NCBI GenBank assembly: GCA_031378805.1 | Contig: JANNEO010000088.1 | Span: 1-59,619 of the forward strand | Source of the DNA: JADCCX01 sp031378805 | Lineage (GTDB): Bacteria > Pseudomonadota > Alphaproteobacteria > Rhizobiales > Beijerinckiaceae | Length of the DNA: 59,619 nucleotides | Direction: 5' to 3' | Shown: positions 1-7,786 of the stretch, piece by piece | Layout: each line of letters opens with the position of its first letter | Position numbering within the stretch: the stretch's first letter is position 1 | The notes under the pieces: generated by a model | What the model saw: the letters and a program-made list of their open reading frames with translations, nothing else | What the model was told of the DNA's origin: nothing | Databases searched by the model: none | Translations under genes and position numbers: made by a program

Positions 1-1
1 C

Positions 2-466
2 ACGAAAACACCGACGGACGACAAGCTGCCGCCCTACAAGCCGGTGGCCTTCACGGACCAGTCGAAATCCTTCTCCAACCCCGTGCATTGCGTGCGCATC
101 TCGAACGACGGCCTCGTCTATGTCTGCGACCGGGCCAACGATCGCATCCAGGTGTTCAAAAAGGACGGCAGCTTCGTGAAGGAGTTCCAGGTGGAGCCGC
201 AGACGCTGCAGAACGGCTCCGTCTGGGATCTCGTGCTCTCGCCGGATACCGCGCAACGCTACATCTTCGTGGCGGATGGCGCGAACATGCAGGTGGTGAC
301 GATTGACCGCCAGACAGGCGAAAAGCTGTCAAGCTTCGGCAGGCCGGGGCGTCAGGCCGGGCAGTTGAAGTGGGTGCATAACATGGCGATTGACTCGGCC
401 GGGACCATTTATACGGCTGAGGTTGGGGATGGGAGAAGGGTGCAGAAGTTCCGGTGGGGGAGGTGA
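2..466 (+). CDS. NHL-repeat beta-propeller protein, C-terminal part (5' end outside window)
   Basis: The frame is open from the first bases of the window, so the true start lies upstream and only about 154 C-terminal residues are seen. The visible part has the NHL/six-bladed propeller rhythm: repeated blocks such as GLVYVCDRANDRIQVF, YIFVADGANMQVVTID and GTIYTAEVGDGRRVQKF, each ending a blade with a D/N-x-R-(I/V)-Q-x-F pattern. Proteins of this type are usually secreted or periplasmic ligand-binding or peptidyl-alpha-hydroxyglycine lyase-like propellers. The substrate cannot be told from this fragment. No terminator-like hairpin is evident in the 166 bases before the next gene. Confidence 0.75.
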   Translation, partial: TKTPTDDKLPPYKPVAFTDQSKSFSNPVHCVRISNDGLVYVCDRANDRIQVFKKDGSFVKEFQVEPQTLQNGSVWDLVLSPDTAQRYIFVADGANMQVVTIDRQTGEKLSSFGRPGRQAGQLKWVHNMAIDSAGTIYTAEVGDGRRVQKFRWGR

Positions 467-605
467 GGGGGACAAACGATGTCTCGTCTTCCGCTCACTG
501 GAGTGAAGCGTCAGCCAAAACTGAAGGCGATAGCTGTCCCTGTTTGCTGATAAAATAGGAATGGCGGGTAGAGCGAGACGAATTCTGCGGCTTGGACTTG
601 AAAAG

Positions 606-625
606 TTGACTAGTCCAGACTAGAC
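606..625 (+). promoter_or_regulatory. Possible autoregulatory operator of the first toxin-antitoxin pair
   Basis: An inverted repeat CTAGTC (610-615) / GACTAG (618-623) with a 2-base spacer lies 10 bases before the antitoxin start. The half-site GACTAG also recurs as direct repeats at 608 and 618. A TTGACT hexamer overlaps it at 606-611. Phd-family antitoxins normally repress their own promoter through such sites; that role here is inference from position. Confidence 0.4.
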
Positions 626-632
626 TAAGGTT

Positions 633-923
633 ATGACATCGACACATTTACCCTGGACGATCCAAGATGCAAAGGCCCGCCTGTCCGAGATTCTCAGACG
701 GGCGAGCTCTGGCAAGCCCCAGTATATCGGCAGGCAGGACAAGTATGTGCTTTTGACGGAGAAGCATTATCTGCGGATCAAGGACGAGCGAGGCCCGACG
801 AGTCCCGGCACGATTGGCAGGAAGCTCTTGATGCTCTCTCCTCGTGTCGATGAATTCGATCTGCCTTCTCGAAGCACAAGCAGGCCTGATCCGTTCGATA
901 TTCCTAAGGAAAGTGGCTCTTGA
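633..923 (+). CDS. Type II antitoxin, Phd/YefM-like
   Basis: A 96-residue protein whose N-terminus (WTIQDAKARLSEILRRASSGKPQ, then a beta strand ending in VLLTEKHY) has the Phd/YefM fold pattern: a short beta strand, the AKARLSELL-type helix that forms the DNA-binding dimer, and a second strand. The C-terminal half, rich in P, S, R and D, would be the unstructured tail that wraps the toxin. The stop codon overlaps the start of the downstream PIN toxin by four bases (TTGA), the usual translational coupling of such modules. It probably represses its own promoter at the palindrome just upstream. The start ATG has an AAGG five bases ahead. Confidence 0.8.
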   Translation: MTSTHLPWTIQDAKARLSEILRRASSGKPQYIGRQDKYVLLTEKHYLRIKDERGPTSPGTIGRKLLMLSPRVDEFDLPSRSTSRPDPFDIPKESGS

Positions 924-1375
924 GCGGATTTCTGCTTGATACAAACGTTCTTTCGGAAACGGCGCGAGCAATTCCTAATCCAAACGTTGCCAGATTCGTT
1001 TCGGAGCGGAATGATCTCTGGATATGTACAATCTCGATCCAGGAGCTTGTCTTTGGCGCAGAGCAATTGCCAGATGGACGCAAAAAGGAGGCGCTGGCGA
1101 TTTGGATTTCAAACCTGGCCGGCCTTTTCGGCGGTCGGGTTCTTCAACTGGATTGGCAAGCAGCCGCTCTGGCCGGGCGCTTCAAGAGTCTTGCAAAGAA
1201 GGCCGGTCTCAACGGTGTCGATCTGGACGCATCCATTGCAGGAATCGCATTCAGCAACGAACTGGTTCTTGCGACCAGAAATACAAAAGATTTCGAACCG
1301 ATGCAGATCGGTTTGTTCAACCCTTGGCTCGATGATACGCCTGCTGGTTCAGGCGGCTCATCTCAAAAAAGTTAA
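920..1375 (+). CDS. PIN-domain ribonuclease toxin, VapC family
   Basis: A 151-residue PIN-domain protein. The start is TTG, which overlaps the antitoxin stop and has the Shine-Dalgarno-like TAAGGAAAG at 905-913. The N-terminus reads SGFLLDTNVLSET, with the first catalytic aspartate of PIN domains. The second acidic position is in SIQELVFGAEQLP and the third in LNGVDLDASIAGIAF, followed by the family's LATRNTKDFE. VapC toxins cleave tRNA or rRNA when the antitoxin is degraded. All expected acidic residues are present and the length is normal, so the pair looks functional. The last 15 residues (GSGGSSQKS) are a low-complexity tail. Confidence 0.85.
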   Translation: MSGFLLDTNVLSETARAIPNPNVARFVSERNDLWICTISIQELVFGAEQLPDGRKKEALAIWISNLAGLFGGRVLQLDWQAAALAGRFKSLAKKAGLNGVDLDASIAGIAFSNELVLATRNTKDFEPMQIGLFNPWLDDTPAGSGGSSQKS

Positions 1376-1429
1376 GCAAACCCCGGCATGGGTGGGCAGT
1401 TCAAGCGCGGTGGGTGAGAGCCTCTAACT

Positions 1430-2470
1430 TCACCCCCCCGTCATGCTCATATGCCTTCCAACCGCAGGCACCATCTTCCGCCGGTCGATCACGAAATCAT
1501 GCCCCTTCGGCTTCCGCGTGATCGCCTCGTCGATCGCCGCGTTGAGCAACGTATCGCTCTCCGACGCCCGCAGCGGCTTGCGCAGGTCCGTCGCATCCTC
1601 CTGTCCCAGGCACATGAACAGCGTCCCCGTACACGTCACGCGTACGCGGTTGCAGCTTTCGCAGAAATTATGGGTGAGCGGCGTGATGAAGCCCAGCCTG
1701 CCGCCGGTTTCCTTCACGTCCATGTAGCGCGCCGGGCCGCCGGTGCCGTGGGTGCTGTCGGTGAGGGTGAAGCGCTCCATGATCTGCGCCCGCAAGCGTG
1801 AGAGCGGCAGGTACTGGTCGATGCGCTCGCCGTCGATCTCGCCCAGCGGCATCACCTCGATGAAGGTGAGGTCCATGCCGCGCCCGTGGGCCCAGCGGAT
1901 CATCGCCTCCCATTCAGCCTCGGTATCGCCCTTCAGCGCCACGGCGTTGATCTTGACCTGAAGGCCTGCTTTCTGCGCCGCATCGATGCCCTCCATCACG
2001 CGGGCGAGATCGCCCCAGCGGGTGAGCGCCTTGAAGCGGTCGGCATCCAGCGTATCGAGCGAGACGTTGACGCGCTTGACGCCGCAATCCACCAGTTCCT
2101 GCGCGTATTTCGCAAGTTGCGAACCGTTGGTGGTCAGCGTGAGTTCGTCCAACGCGCCTGATATCAGATGGCGCGACAGCGAACGAAACAAGGTCATGAT
2201 CTCGCGGCGCACCAGCGGTTCACCGCCCGTGATGCGCAGCTTGCGAGCGCCCTTGGCCACGAACGCGGAGCAGAGCCGGTCGAGTTCCTCCAGCGTCAGC
2301 AAATCCTGCTTGGGCAGGAAGCTCATGTGCTCGGACATGCAATAGACGCAGCGGAAATCGCAGCGGTCGGTCACGGAGACGCGCAGGTAGCTGATGGTGC
2401 GACCGAAGGGGTCGATCATGGGCTGTGCCGCGGTTTTTGTATCGAAGGCAGGAGGAAGGCTGATGCTCAC
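1430..2470 (-). CDS. moaA: GTP 3',8-cyclase MoaA (molybdenum cofactor biosynthesis)
   Basis: A radical-SAM enzyme making the first step of molybdopterin synthesis, GTP to 3',8-cyclo-GTP. I chose the GTG start at 2470 because AGAGGA lies six bases ahead and the resulting 346 residues match the family; upstream in-frame ATG codons would run into the divergent gene's promoter. The sequence shows the radical-SAM cluster motif CDFRCVYCM, the glycine motif TGGEPLVR, the second [4Fe-4S] cluster cysteines in NFCESCNRVRVTCTGTLFMC, and the C-terminal double glycine in HMSMTGG that is inserted into the active site. It stands alone here, without other moa genes next to it. Confidence 0.97.
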   Translation of the reverse strand: MSISLPPAFDTKTAAQPMIDPFGRTISYLRVSVTDRCDFRCVYCMSEHMSFLPKQDLLTLEELDRLCSAFVAKGARKLRITGGEPLVRREIMTLFRSLSRHLISGALDELTLTTNGSQLAKYAQELVDCGVKRVNVSLDTLDADRFKALTRWGDLARVMEGIDAAQKAGLQVKINAVALKGDTEAEWEAMIRWAHGRGMDLTFIEVMPLGEIDGERIDQYLPLSRLRAQIMERFTLTDSTHGTGGPARYMDVKETGGRLGFITPLTHNFCESCNRVRVTCTGTLFMCLGQEDATDLRKPLRASESDTLLNAAIDEAITRKPKGHDFVIDRRKMVPAVGRHMSMTGG

Positions 2471-2566
2471 GTGCGGTCCTCTGAAAGGTGTCTTGCCTGA
2501 CCTCTCGTTCGTTCTATAGGTGGCGCTTTCCCGCATGGGAAGCAAGGGGATGGCAAGGACGACGAC

Positions 2567-2923
2567 ATGACGCGCTGGCCGACCGAACTGACGCTCGCCA
2601 AGGACAAGCGGGCGCTGACCATCGCGTTCGAGGATGGTGTTTCGCATATTTTGGCCGCCGAATATCTGCGGGTGATGAGCCCTTCAGCCGAAGTGCAGGG
2701 CCATTCTCCCGATCAGCGCAAGACAGTCGGCGGCAAGCAGGACGTGATGATCCTCAACGTGATTCCGGTGGGCAACTACGCCGTGCGGCTGACCTTCGAC
2801 GACATGCATTCCACCGGCATTTTCGGCTGGGATTATCTGGATACGCTGGGGCGAGAGCACGGCGAGCGCTGGGAGGCGTATGTCGCGGAACTGGCGGCGA
2901 AGGGGATGACGCGGGGGCGTTAG
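2567..2923 (+). CDS. DUF971 family protein
   Basis: A 118-residue protein of the DUF971 (GBBH-like) family, recognised by the pattern W-P-T-E-L near the start, FEDG.SH.L.AEYLRV, and the C-terminal FDDMHSTGIFGWDYL. The family resembles the N-terminal domain of gamma-butyrobetaine hydroxylase and is often linked to iron-sulfur metabolism, but its reaction here is not known. It is divergent from moaA, with 96 bases between the starts. Its TAG stop overlaps by two bases with the TAA stop of the reconstructed PIN toxin on the other strand. Confidence 0.85.
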   Translation: MTRWPTELTLAKDKRALTIAFEDGVSHILAAEYLRVMSPSAEVQGHSPDQRKTVGGKQDVMILNVIPVGNYAVRLTFDDMHSTGIFGWDYLDTLGREHGERWEAYVAELAAKGMTRGR

Positions 2924-3341
2924 GGCATTTCGGCCTTGATGCCGAGCACCTTGGCTGCATCGAACAAGGTTTGATCAAGCGTGCAGATTGCTGCGCCGTT
3001 GTCAGAGACAATGGCGAGGTGCAAGGCATCCGCAGCGCGAAGTTTGAGTTGATGTTGTGAGACATAGCTGGCAGCAGTGAAAAAGTGGGCATTTTCAATG
3101 CTCAGGAGCTGCAGTTTTGCCGTTTTAAATGTTCGAACTCGTTGATAACTCTCGTTCTTTCATCAACAGTTACAATTCCCAAGCGCAACTTCATGCCAAG
3201 AGCCGAATTGATTTCCGTGATGATCCATGGGCTGATGCACAATCTCTCGGAGTCCTTCGTTCTTAGCCAGGCTTGCACCCGCGAAGTCGCTGTTTCGGCG
3301 GTCAAGGATGAGACAAGAACCGACGTATCGAGATAAATCAT
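2920..3341 (-). pseudogene. PIN-domain (VapC-type) toxin split by a -1 frameshift
   Basis: The ATG at 3339-3341 overlaps the antitoxin's TGA by one base. Frame one runs to a stop at 3102 and gives the N-terminal half: IYLDTSVLVSSLTAE (first catalytic Asp), then WIITEINSALGMKLR (conserved Glu). The rest of the PIN domain is intact in the -1 frame and ends at 2920: LSIENAHFFTAASYV, LKLRAADALHLAIV (third acidic residue) and TLDQTLFDAAKVLGI. The change falls near 3121-3129, where the codons read CAT TTA AAA CGG; one more A would restore the frame. The same place is a canonical -1 slippery heptamer, T TTA AAA, so programmed frameshifting is possible, although a one-base loss or an assembly error is simpler. 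Confidence 0.85.
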
Positions 3342-3571
3342 CAGTAACGGGCTTCGTTACGCATTCTGATGACGACTTCCTTGCCCATCGTCATGCCATC
3401 GGTCAGGGCTTTGAGCCTATCCACATCAATCGGCTTGCGGCTTTTTTTAATCGCCACGATCTGCGCAACGGGGACGCCGCGTCGCATGATGATCTGGGGC
3501 TCGCCCGCGATGGCGCGGTCCACGAGCGCGCTGAGATGAGCCTTGGCTTCCGCAAGGTTGGTGCCAGCCAT
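3341..3571 (-). CDS. Type II antitoxin, Phd/YefM-like
   Basis: A 76-residue antitoxin with the classical N-terminus (GTNLAEAKAHLSALVDRA, then GEPQIIMRRGVPVAQIVAI), typical of Phd-type antitoxins that pair with VapC/PIN toxins. The C-terminal part (DVDRLKALTDGMTMGKEV) is the expected toxin-binding tail. The stop overlaps the toxin start as TGATG. The antitoxin itself is intact although the toxin behind it is frame-broken. Two palindromes flank its likely promoter (3583-3635), consistent with self-repression. Confidence 0.82.
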   Translation of the reverse strand: MAGTNLAEAKAHLSALVDRAIAGEPQIIMRRGVPVAQIVAIKKSRKPIDVDRLKALTDGMTMGKEVVIRMRNEARY

Positions 3572-3582
3572 GGGATCTTCCT

Positions 3583-3635
3583 GACCAAGTTGTTGGTCCT
3601 ATTTATCATGATGCAGGCGATGGTCACAAGACCAA
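3583..3635 (-). promoter_or_regulatory. Promoter between two palindromic operators for the second toxin-antitoxin pair
   Basis: Reading the minus strand towards the antitoxin, there is a TGGTC-N4-GACCA palindrome (3621-3634), a -35-like TTGTGA (3629-3624), a -10-like GATAAA (3607-3602) with a 16-base spacer, and then GACCAA-N4-TTGGTC (3583-3598) just before the start codon. The same half-site GACCA occurs four times. This arrangement fits cooperative autorepression by the antitoxin. The palindromes are seen directly; the promoter boxes are a pattern match. Confidence 0.55.
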
Positions 3636-3639
3636 CTCT

Positions 3640-4392
3640 TCACCCCACGATATCGGGCGTTTTCCAGCCGATATGCTGGCCGGCATCCACCGCGATCATC
3701 TGTCCGGTCACGCTTTCTGCCTCAGCCAGATACACCACAGCGTCCGCGATTTCGCGTGGGTCGACCTGCCTCTGCAACGGCACGCCTGCCGCCTCGTGCT
3801 GCACACCGCTGTCGCCATCATGCAGGTTGCCAAGTGTTGGCCCCGGCCCCACGGCATTGACGCGGATGTGGGGTGCCAGCGTCTGCGCCATGGTGCGCGT
3901 GGCGGTCCAGAGCGCTGCCTTGCTGAGCGTGTAGGAATAGAATTCCGGCGTCAGCTTCCACACGCGCTGGTCGATGATGTTGATAATGGCACCCTTGCGG
4001 TCCGGGGGCAGGGCGGTGGCCATCGCAGCGGCCAGCACCGAGGGCGCGCGGATGTTGACCGAGAACTGGCGGTTCCAGACGGGCACATCGAGGGTGAGCA
4101 GCGTGTCTGCCAGGAACAGTGAAGCGTTGTTCACGAGCAGCGTCACAGGACCGAAGGGCCGGGCGGCCTGCGCCATCAATCCTGCCACGGAATCGGGCAG
4201 GGCGAGGTCTGCCGAAACGACAGCGGCCTGGCCACCCTTCGCGTTGATGTCTGCAGCCAGTGTGTCGGCCTCACTGCGGGACACATTGCAGTGGATCACG
4301 ACGGCATAGCCCTTTGCCGCCAACGCCTCAACGATGGCACGGCCGATGCGGCGTGCGCCGCCGGTAACGAGGGCAACCTCTGGCTCATTCAT
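3640..4392 (-). CDS. SDR oxidoreductase, pteridine reductase/FolM-like
   Basis: A 250-residue short-chain dehydrogenase. I start it at ATG 4392 (MNEPEVALVTGG), which overlaps the end of the upstream glycosyltransferase by eight bases. The Rossmann motif TGGARRIGRA carries the RR pair after the glycines, typical of NADPH-using pteridine reductases (PTR1/FolM group). NNASLF follows, then INIIDQRVWKLTPEF, and the catalytic pair is in YSYTLSKAALW (YxxxK). The segment RVNAVGPGPTL is also typical of this subgroup. A reduction of dihydropteridines is the likely role. The tight coupling to a glycosyltransferase gene does not obviously support a shared pathway. Confidence 0.8.
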   Translation of the reverse strand: MNEPEVALVTGGARRIGRAIVEALAAKGYAVVIHCNVSRSEADTLAADINAKGGQAAVVSADLALPDSVAGLMAQAARPFGPVTLLVNNASLFLADTLLTLDVPVWNRQFSVNIRAPSVLAAAMATALPPDRKGAIINIIDQRVWKLTPEFYSYTLSKAALWTATRTMAQTLAPHIRVNAVGPGPTLGNLHDGDSGVQHEAAGVPLQRQVDPREIADAVVYLAEAESVTGQMIAVDAGQHIGWKTPDIVG

Positions 4393-5197
4393 GGGTGCCA
4401 CCGTTTTTGCGCCGAGCTTTGTCCACCATCCTGCGCTCCACGTCTTTCGCCACACGCAGCCAGCGGTAGAAAGCATAGTTCATGGATGTCATGAAACCAT
4501 AGATGCCGCGCACGGCGTGGCGGCGAAAGACATACGCCTTGATGAACGAGGCCGGGAATTCGACGAACAGCCGCCATGTGGGCACATGCTCGCCGCGCAA
4601 CGCCAGGTCTTTCGCCTGCTGCGTGGTGTAGTCGTTGAGCTTCGCCATCTGGTCGCCGATGGAGCGCACGGAGAAGTGGTGGATCACGCCCTTGAGGCGG
4701 CGGAAGGTCGCGCCGTCCTGAAATGCCACGCGGTCATGCACCATGCTCTCGACATAGCGGCCCCGATCCTTCCGATAAAGACGCACCGGGGCCAGTGCAT
4801 AGGCCAGCGGATGCGGCGTATCCTCACCCGGGAAGATCTCGGCGATGCGGATTTCGAAGCCGTCGGCATGGGCAGTGTCGGCTGCAAGAGCCGCGCGGAT
4901 TTCAGCCGCAAGGTCGCCCGGCACAACCTCGTCCGCGTCGATGTTGAACAGCCAGAGGTGGCGACACTGCTCCTCGGCGAAGCGCTTTTGCGGGCCATAG
5001 CCCTGCCAGGCATTGTGAATGACCCTCGCGCCCAGCGCCTCTGCAATGGCCACGGTCGCGTCGGTCGAACCGGAATCCACCACAAGGATATCGTCCGACA
5101 AGCTCCGCACGGCCTCGATCGTGCGGCCGATCCTGTCCGCCTCGTTGCGTGCAATGATGAAGATCGAGAGGTTGGGAACAGGGTCCAGCCCGCTCAT
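4385..5197 (-). CDS. Glycosyltransferase family 2, WaaE/KdtX-like
   Basis: A 270-residue GT2 enzyme: N-terminal strand LSIFIIARNEADRIGRTIEAV, then DILVVDSGSTDATVAIAE, and the nucleotide-sugar/metal motif in WLFNIDADEVV (DxD). The C-terminal half (HHFSVRSIGDQMAKLNDYTTQQA, then RRHAVRGIYGFMTSMNYAFY) matches the WaaE/KdtX group, which adds glucose to the lipopolysaccharide inner core. It has no transmembrane segment and would act at the inner face of the cytoplasmic membrane. It is the first gene of a two-gene operon with the SDR. Acceptor and sugar are inferred only from family resemblance. Confidence 0.85.
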   Translation of the reverse strand: MSGLDPVPNLSIFIIARNEADRIGRTIEAVRSLSDDILVVDSGSTDATVAIAEALGARVIHNAWQGYGPQKRFAEEQCRHLWLFNIDADEVVPGDLAAEIRAALAADTAHADGFEIRIAEIFPGEDTPHPLAYALAPVRLYRKDRGRYVESMVHDRVAFQDGATFRRLKGVIHHFSVRSIGDQMAKLNDYTTQQAKDLALRGEHVPTWRLFVEFPASFIKAYVFRRHAVRGIYGFMTSMNYAFYRWLRVAKDVERRMVDKARRKNGGTHE

Positions 5198-5319
5198 GAC
5201 ATACTCCGGTGGACCTGTAGCCAGAGGTCAGAAACACAAGCGGTGTCAGTGGCATAGCTTGTTGTCGACGGCAAGGGCGGCCGGTGTCTCGATCAGTGGC
5301 TGAATTGAGGCAGTAACGA

Positions 5320-5332
5320 TTCGTTAAACGAA
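5320..5332. promoter_or_regulatory. Palindrome in the divergent region before the first outer-membrane barrel gene
   Basis: TTCGTT-A-AACGAA is a perfect inverted repeat around one base, midway between the glycosyltransferase and the barrel gene. It could be an operator for either divergent gene. I see nothing that identifies the regulator. Confidence 0.25.
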
Positions 5333-5429
5333 ATCAAGGGTTTCGCGTGAGACCTGGTTAAGGTTGCGCTATTCCTAAGATCAAGATGAAAAACCGGTCT
5401 TTCTTGGAAAGGCCTGATGGAGCAACCCA

Positions 5430-6032
5430 ATGCGCACTTCTATGACTGGCGCTTTCACGGCTTTCGCCTTTGCAATGCTGATGGCCTCGGCACCGGCCAA
5501 GGCGCAGCAGCTTGGCCCTGCGCCCAACTGGACCGGGCTTTATGCTGGTGCCCATGCCGGCGTTGGCGCGGGCAGCATCCGTGGCGGCTCGGCCACCGGC
5601 GGACTCATCGGTGGACAGGTCGGATTCAACGCGCAGGCTGATCGGGTGGTGCTTGGCGTGGAAGCGGATGCCACGTCCTCCGGCTTCGAGCACAAGGGTT
5701 TCAACGGCGGTGGTCAGACCTTCAAGCAGAAGTGGATCGGCTCTTTGCGCGGGCGTGCTGGCTATGCCTTCGATCAGGTCATGCCGTATGGCACAATCGG
5801 CGTCGCCGCATCGAGCAACGAATTTTCCGATGTGTCTGGCAAGGCCGACAAGAAGACCCTTGGCTGGGCTGCTGGCGCTGGCCTCGAAGCCAAGCTGACC
5901 GACCGCATCAGCGCTCGTGGCGAGATCATCCACTACGCGCTGGGCACCGGCACCTACAACACGCCGGTTGCAACCTATCGCCTGGACAGCCGCACCAATG
6001 TGCTGCGCGCCGGTGTGAACTACCGCTTCTGA
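5430..6032 (+). CDS. Outer-membrane beta-barrel protein, Omp25/RopB-like (first of three)
   Basis: A 200-residue secreted barrel: the signal peptide ends near residues 24-26 (ASAPAKAQQ), followed by the family hallmark NWTGLYAGAHAG. The middle has the strand pattern GLIGGQVGFN and VVLGVEADATSSG, and then WIGSLRGRAGYAFDQVMPYGTIGVA. The C-terminus ends in the barrel-assembly signal NVLRAGVNYRF. It lacks the Ala-Asp-x-Pro linker after the signal peptide seen in the two following paralogues. Omp25/RopB proteins are abundant structural or porin-like barrels of Hyphomicrobiales outer membranes. Confidence 0.88.
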   Translation: MRTSMTGAFTAFAFAMLMASAPAKAQQLGPAPNWTGLYAGAHAGVGAGSIRGGSATGGLIGGQVGFNAQADRVVLGVEADATSSGFEHKGFNGGGQTFKQKWIGSLRGRAGYAFDQVMPYGTIGVAASSNEFSDVSGKADKKTLGWAAGAGLEAKLTDRISARGEIIHYALGTGTYNTPVATYRLDSRTNVLRAGVNYRF

Positions 6033-6102
6033 ACCGTCTGATATCTCTCAACTCACCCCAAGAGCGGATCTGATCCGCCACACCCAACCCGTGGAGCCCC
6101 CC

Positions 6103-6774
6103 ATGAATCGCCTTCTGCTTTCGACCGCCCTCATCGCCTTTGTCGCGCCGGCCTTCGCCCCTCCTGCCTTTGCGGCTGACATGCCGGGCCGCCGTGCGCC
6201 CCAGCCCGTCTATGCCCAGGCTGCACCGATGTTCACCTGGACCGGATTCTACCTCGGCGCGAATGCCGGTGCTGTCTGGGGTGACTTCACCAAGGCTGGC
6301 AAGTTCATCGACACGAAATACGGTTTCACCGGCGGCATCACCGGTGGTTACAACCACCAGATCAACAATTTCGTCGTCGGCCTTGAAGGTGACTACAATT
6401 ATTCCGGCATGGGTGGGCGTGGTTTCGCGCTTCCTGGACCTGCCTTCGTCAAGGGTGAGCTGACGAGCTTCGGCACATTGCGGGGCCGCCTTGGTGTCGC
6501 CTTCGACCGGGCGCTGATCTACGGCACCGGCGGCTATGCTTTCGGGTTCTCGTCGCTGGAGAGCGGCTTTGCCAAGAGCACATCCAGCCACCACGGCTAT
6601 GTGCTGGGTGCGGGTCTGGAATATGCCTTCACGCAGAATGTTTCGGCCAAGGCCGAGTATCTCTACATGCCACTCGACGCGAAGAACGCTTTGGCCGTTC
6701 CCGGTTTCGGCGTGGGATCGAAGACAGGGATCGATGCCAATGTGCTGCGCGCTGGTGTGAACTACCGGTTCTGA
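6103..6774 (+). CDS. Outer-membrane beta-barrel protein, Omp25/RopB-like (second of three)
   Basis: A 223-residue barrel. The ATG at 6103 is chosen because GGAG lies seven bases ahead; a GTG four codons upstream overlaps that site. The signal peptide ends at AFAADMP, followed by a proline-rich linker and FTWTGFYLGANAG. Later strands include VVGLEGDYNYSG, LRGRLGVAFDRALIYGTGGYAFG and the repeated LRAGVNYRF terminus with the C-terminal Phe needed for BAM recognition. It lies 70 bases behind the first barrel gene and ahead of a strong terminator, so the two probably share a transcript. Confidence 0.9.
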   Translation: MNRLLLSTALIAFVAPAFAPPAFAADMPGRRAPQPVYAQAAPMFTWTGFYLGANAGAVWGDFTKAGKFIDTKYGFTGGITGGYNHQINNFVVGLEGDYNYSGMGGRGFALPGPAFVKGELTSFGTLRGRLGVAFDRALIYGTGGYAFGFSSLESGFAKSTSSHHGYVLGAGLEYAFTQNVSAKAEYLYMPLDAKNALAVPGFGVGSKTGIDANVLRAGVNYRF

Positions 6775-6803
6775 TCCAGACTTGGGCTGATACACCCCCG
6801 ATT

Positions 6804-6836
6804 AAAGGCTCCGGCATTCATGCCGGAGCCTTTTTT
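6804..6836 (+). terminator. Strong intrinsic terminator after the first two barrel genes
   Basis: A perfect 14-base stem (AAAGGCTCCGGCAT paired with its complement at 6820-6833) around a two-base centre runs into TTTTTT. It closes the two-gene barrel transcript and insulates the third barrel gene. Confidence 0.93.
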
Positions 6837-7032
6837 GCACTCGCTCCGCATAGTGGCCATTGGGTCACAGTCACGTGTGGATGCCACGCTGCCTTTAGTC
6901 GAGCGCTCTTTTGCCGCTTTGTCGCCTGGTTTGAACCCGAAACGTCGGCTCTGGCCTCGGGGGCACACATGCAGGGAACCTTGCGCTTCGTTCGACGTTA
7001 ATGAGCGTGATGGTTTTTCCACAAGGAGTTAA

Positions 7033-7758
7033 ATGATGAAGAGCAGATTTCTCACGAGCACTATTCTAGGCGCCATGGCCGTTATTGGCTTGGCATCTGG
7101 TGCTTCGGCCGCCGACTTGCCCCGCAAGTCCGTGCCGCAGCAGTTCATTCAGCCTCTTCCAATTTTTACTTGGACAGGTTTCTATGTCGGCATCAACGGC
7201 GGCTATCTGTTTGACACCGGCAACTCCAGGCGATCGGGTATCGGCGGCTTTGGAAACTCATCGTCGGGTGACGGTTTCTCGATCGGCGGCACGCTGGGTT
7301 ACAACTATCAGATCGGAAATGTTGTCGTCGGTCTGGAAGGTGACCTTGCCTATGTCGAGCTGAACGGACGTAACTCTTCCGCATTTGTCGGTGGAAATAA
7401 TTTTAATTCGAATGACATGACCTATCTCGGTACGTTTCGTGGCCGCATAGGTTATACTTTCGACCGCTTCCTGGTCTACGGCACGGGTGGTCTTGCTTTT
7501 GCCGACCAGAAGAACAATGCGAATTTTGGTGGCTTTGGCCGTAACTCAAACGATGATGTCAAGTTTGGCTATACCATCGGCGGCGGCGTTGAGTATGCTT
7601 TGACCAACAATTGGTCGGTCAAAGCCGAATACCTCTATTATGATCTTGGGAGGTCCAACAGCTCCACATTCGTCGCAGGCCCAGGTGGAGGCTTTTTCAC
7701 GAACAGTTCGGACAACCGCGGCAACCTCGTGCGGGCGGGTCTCAACTACCGCTTCTGA
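7033..7758 (+). CDS. Outer-membrane beta-barrel protein, Omp25/RopB-like (third of three)
   Basis: A 241-residue barrel with its own upstream region after the preceding terminator. AAGGAG at 7023-7028 precedes two adjacent ATG codons (7033 and 7036); either may be used. Signal peptide up to GASAADLPRKS, then IFTWTGFYVGINGGYLF. Strands VVGLEGDLAYVEL, FRGRIGYTFDRFLVYGTGGLAFA and YALTNNWSVKAEYLYYDLG match the Omp25 pattern, ending LVRAGLNYRF. Loops are rich in Gly, Ser and Asn (RRSGIGGFGNSSSGDG). Its codon use looks more relaxed and less GC-rich than that of the first two barrels, so it may be a more recently acquired or divergent paralogue. Confidence 0.9.
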   Translation: MMKSRFLTSTILGAMAVIGLASGASAADLPRKSVPQQFIQPLPIFTWTGFYVGINGGYLFDTGNSRRSGIGGFGNSSSGDGFSIGGTLGYNYQIGNVVVGLEGDLAYVELNGRNSSAFVGGNNFNSNDMTYLGTFRGRIGYTFDRFLVYGTGGLAFADQKNNANFGGFGRNSNDDVKFGYTIGGGVEYALTNNWSVKAEYLYYDLGRSNSSTFVAGPGGGFFTNSSDNRGNLVRAGLNYRF

Positions 7759-7786
7759 GCTGCCGACAATTGACTACTGAAATCTG

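Noticed and set aside
2471..2647. Longer moaA with a start at 2647
   Set aside because: The added 59 residues have no family match, would overlap the divergent DUF971 gene, and the GTG at 2470 has a good ribosome-binding site.
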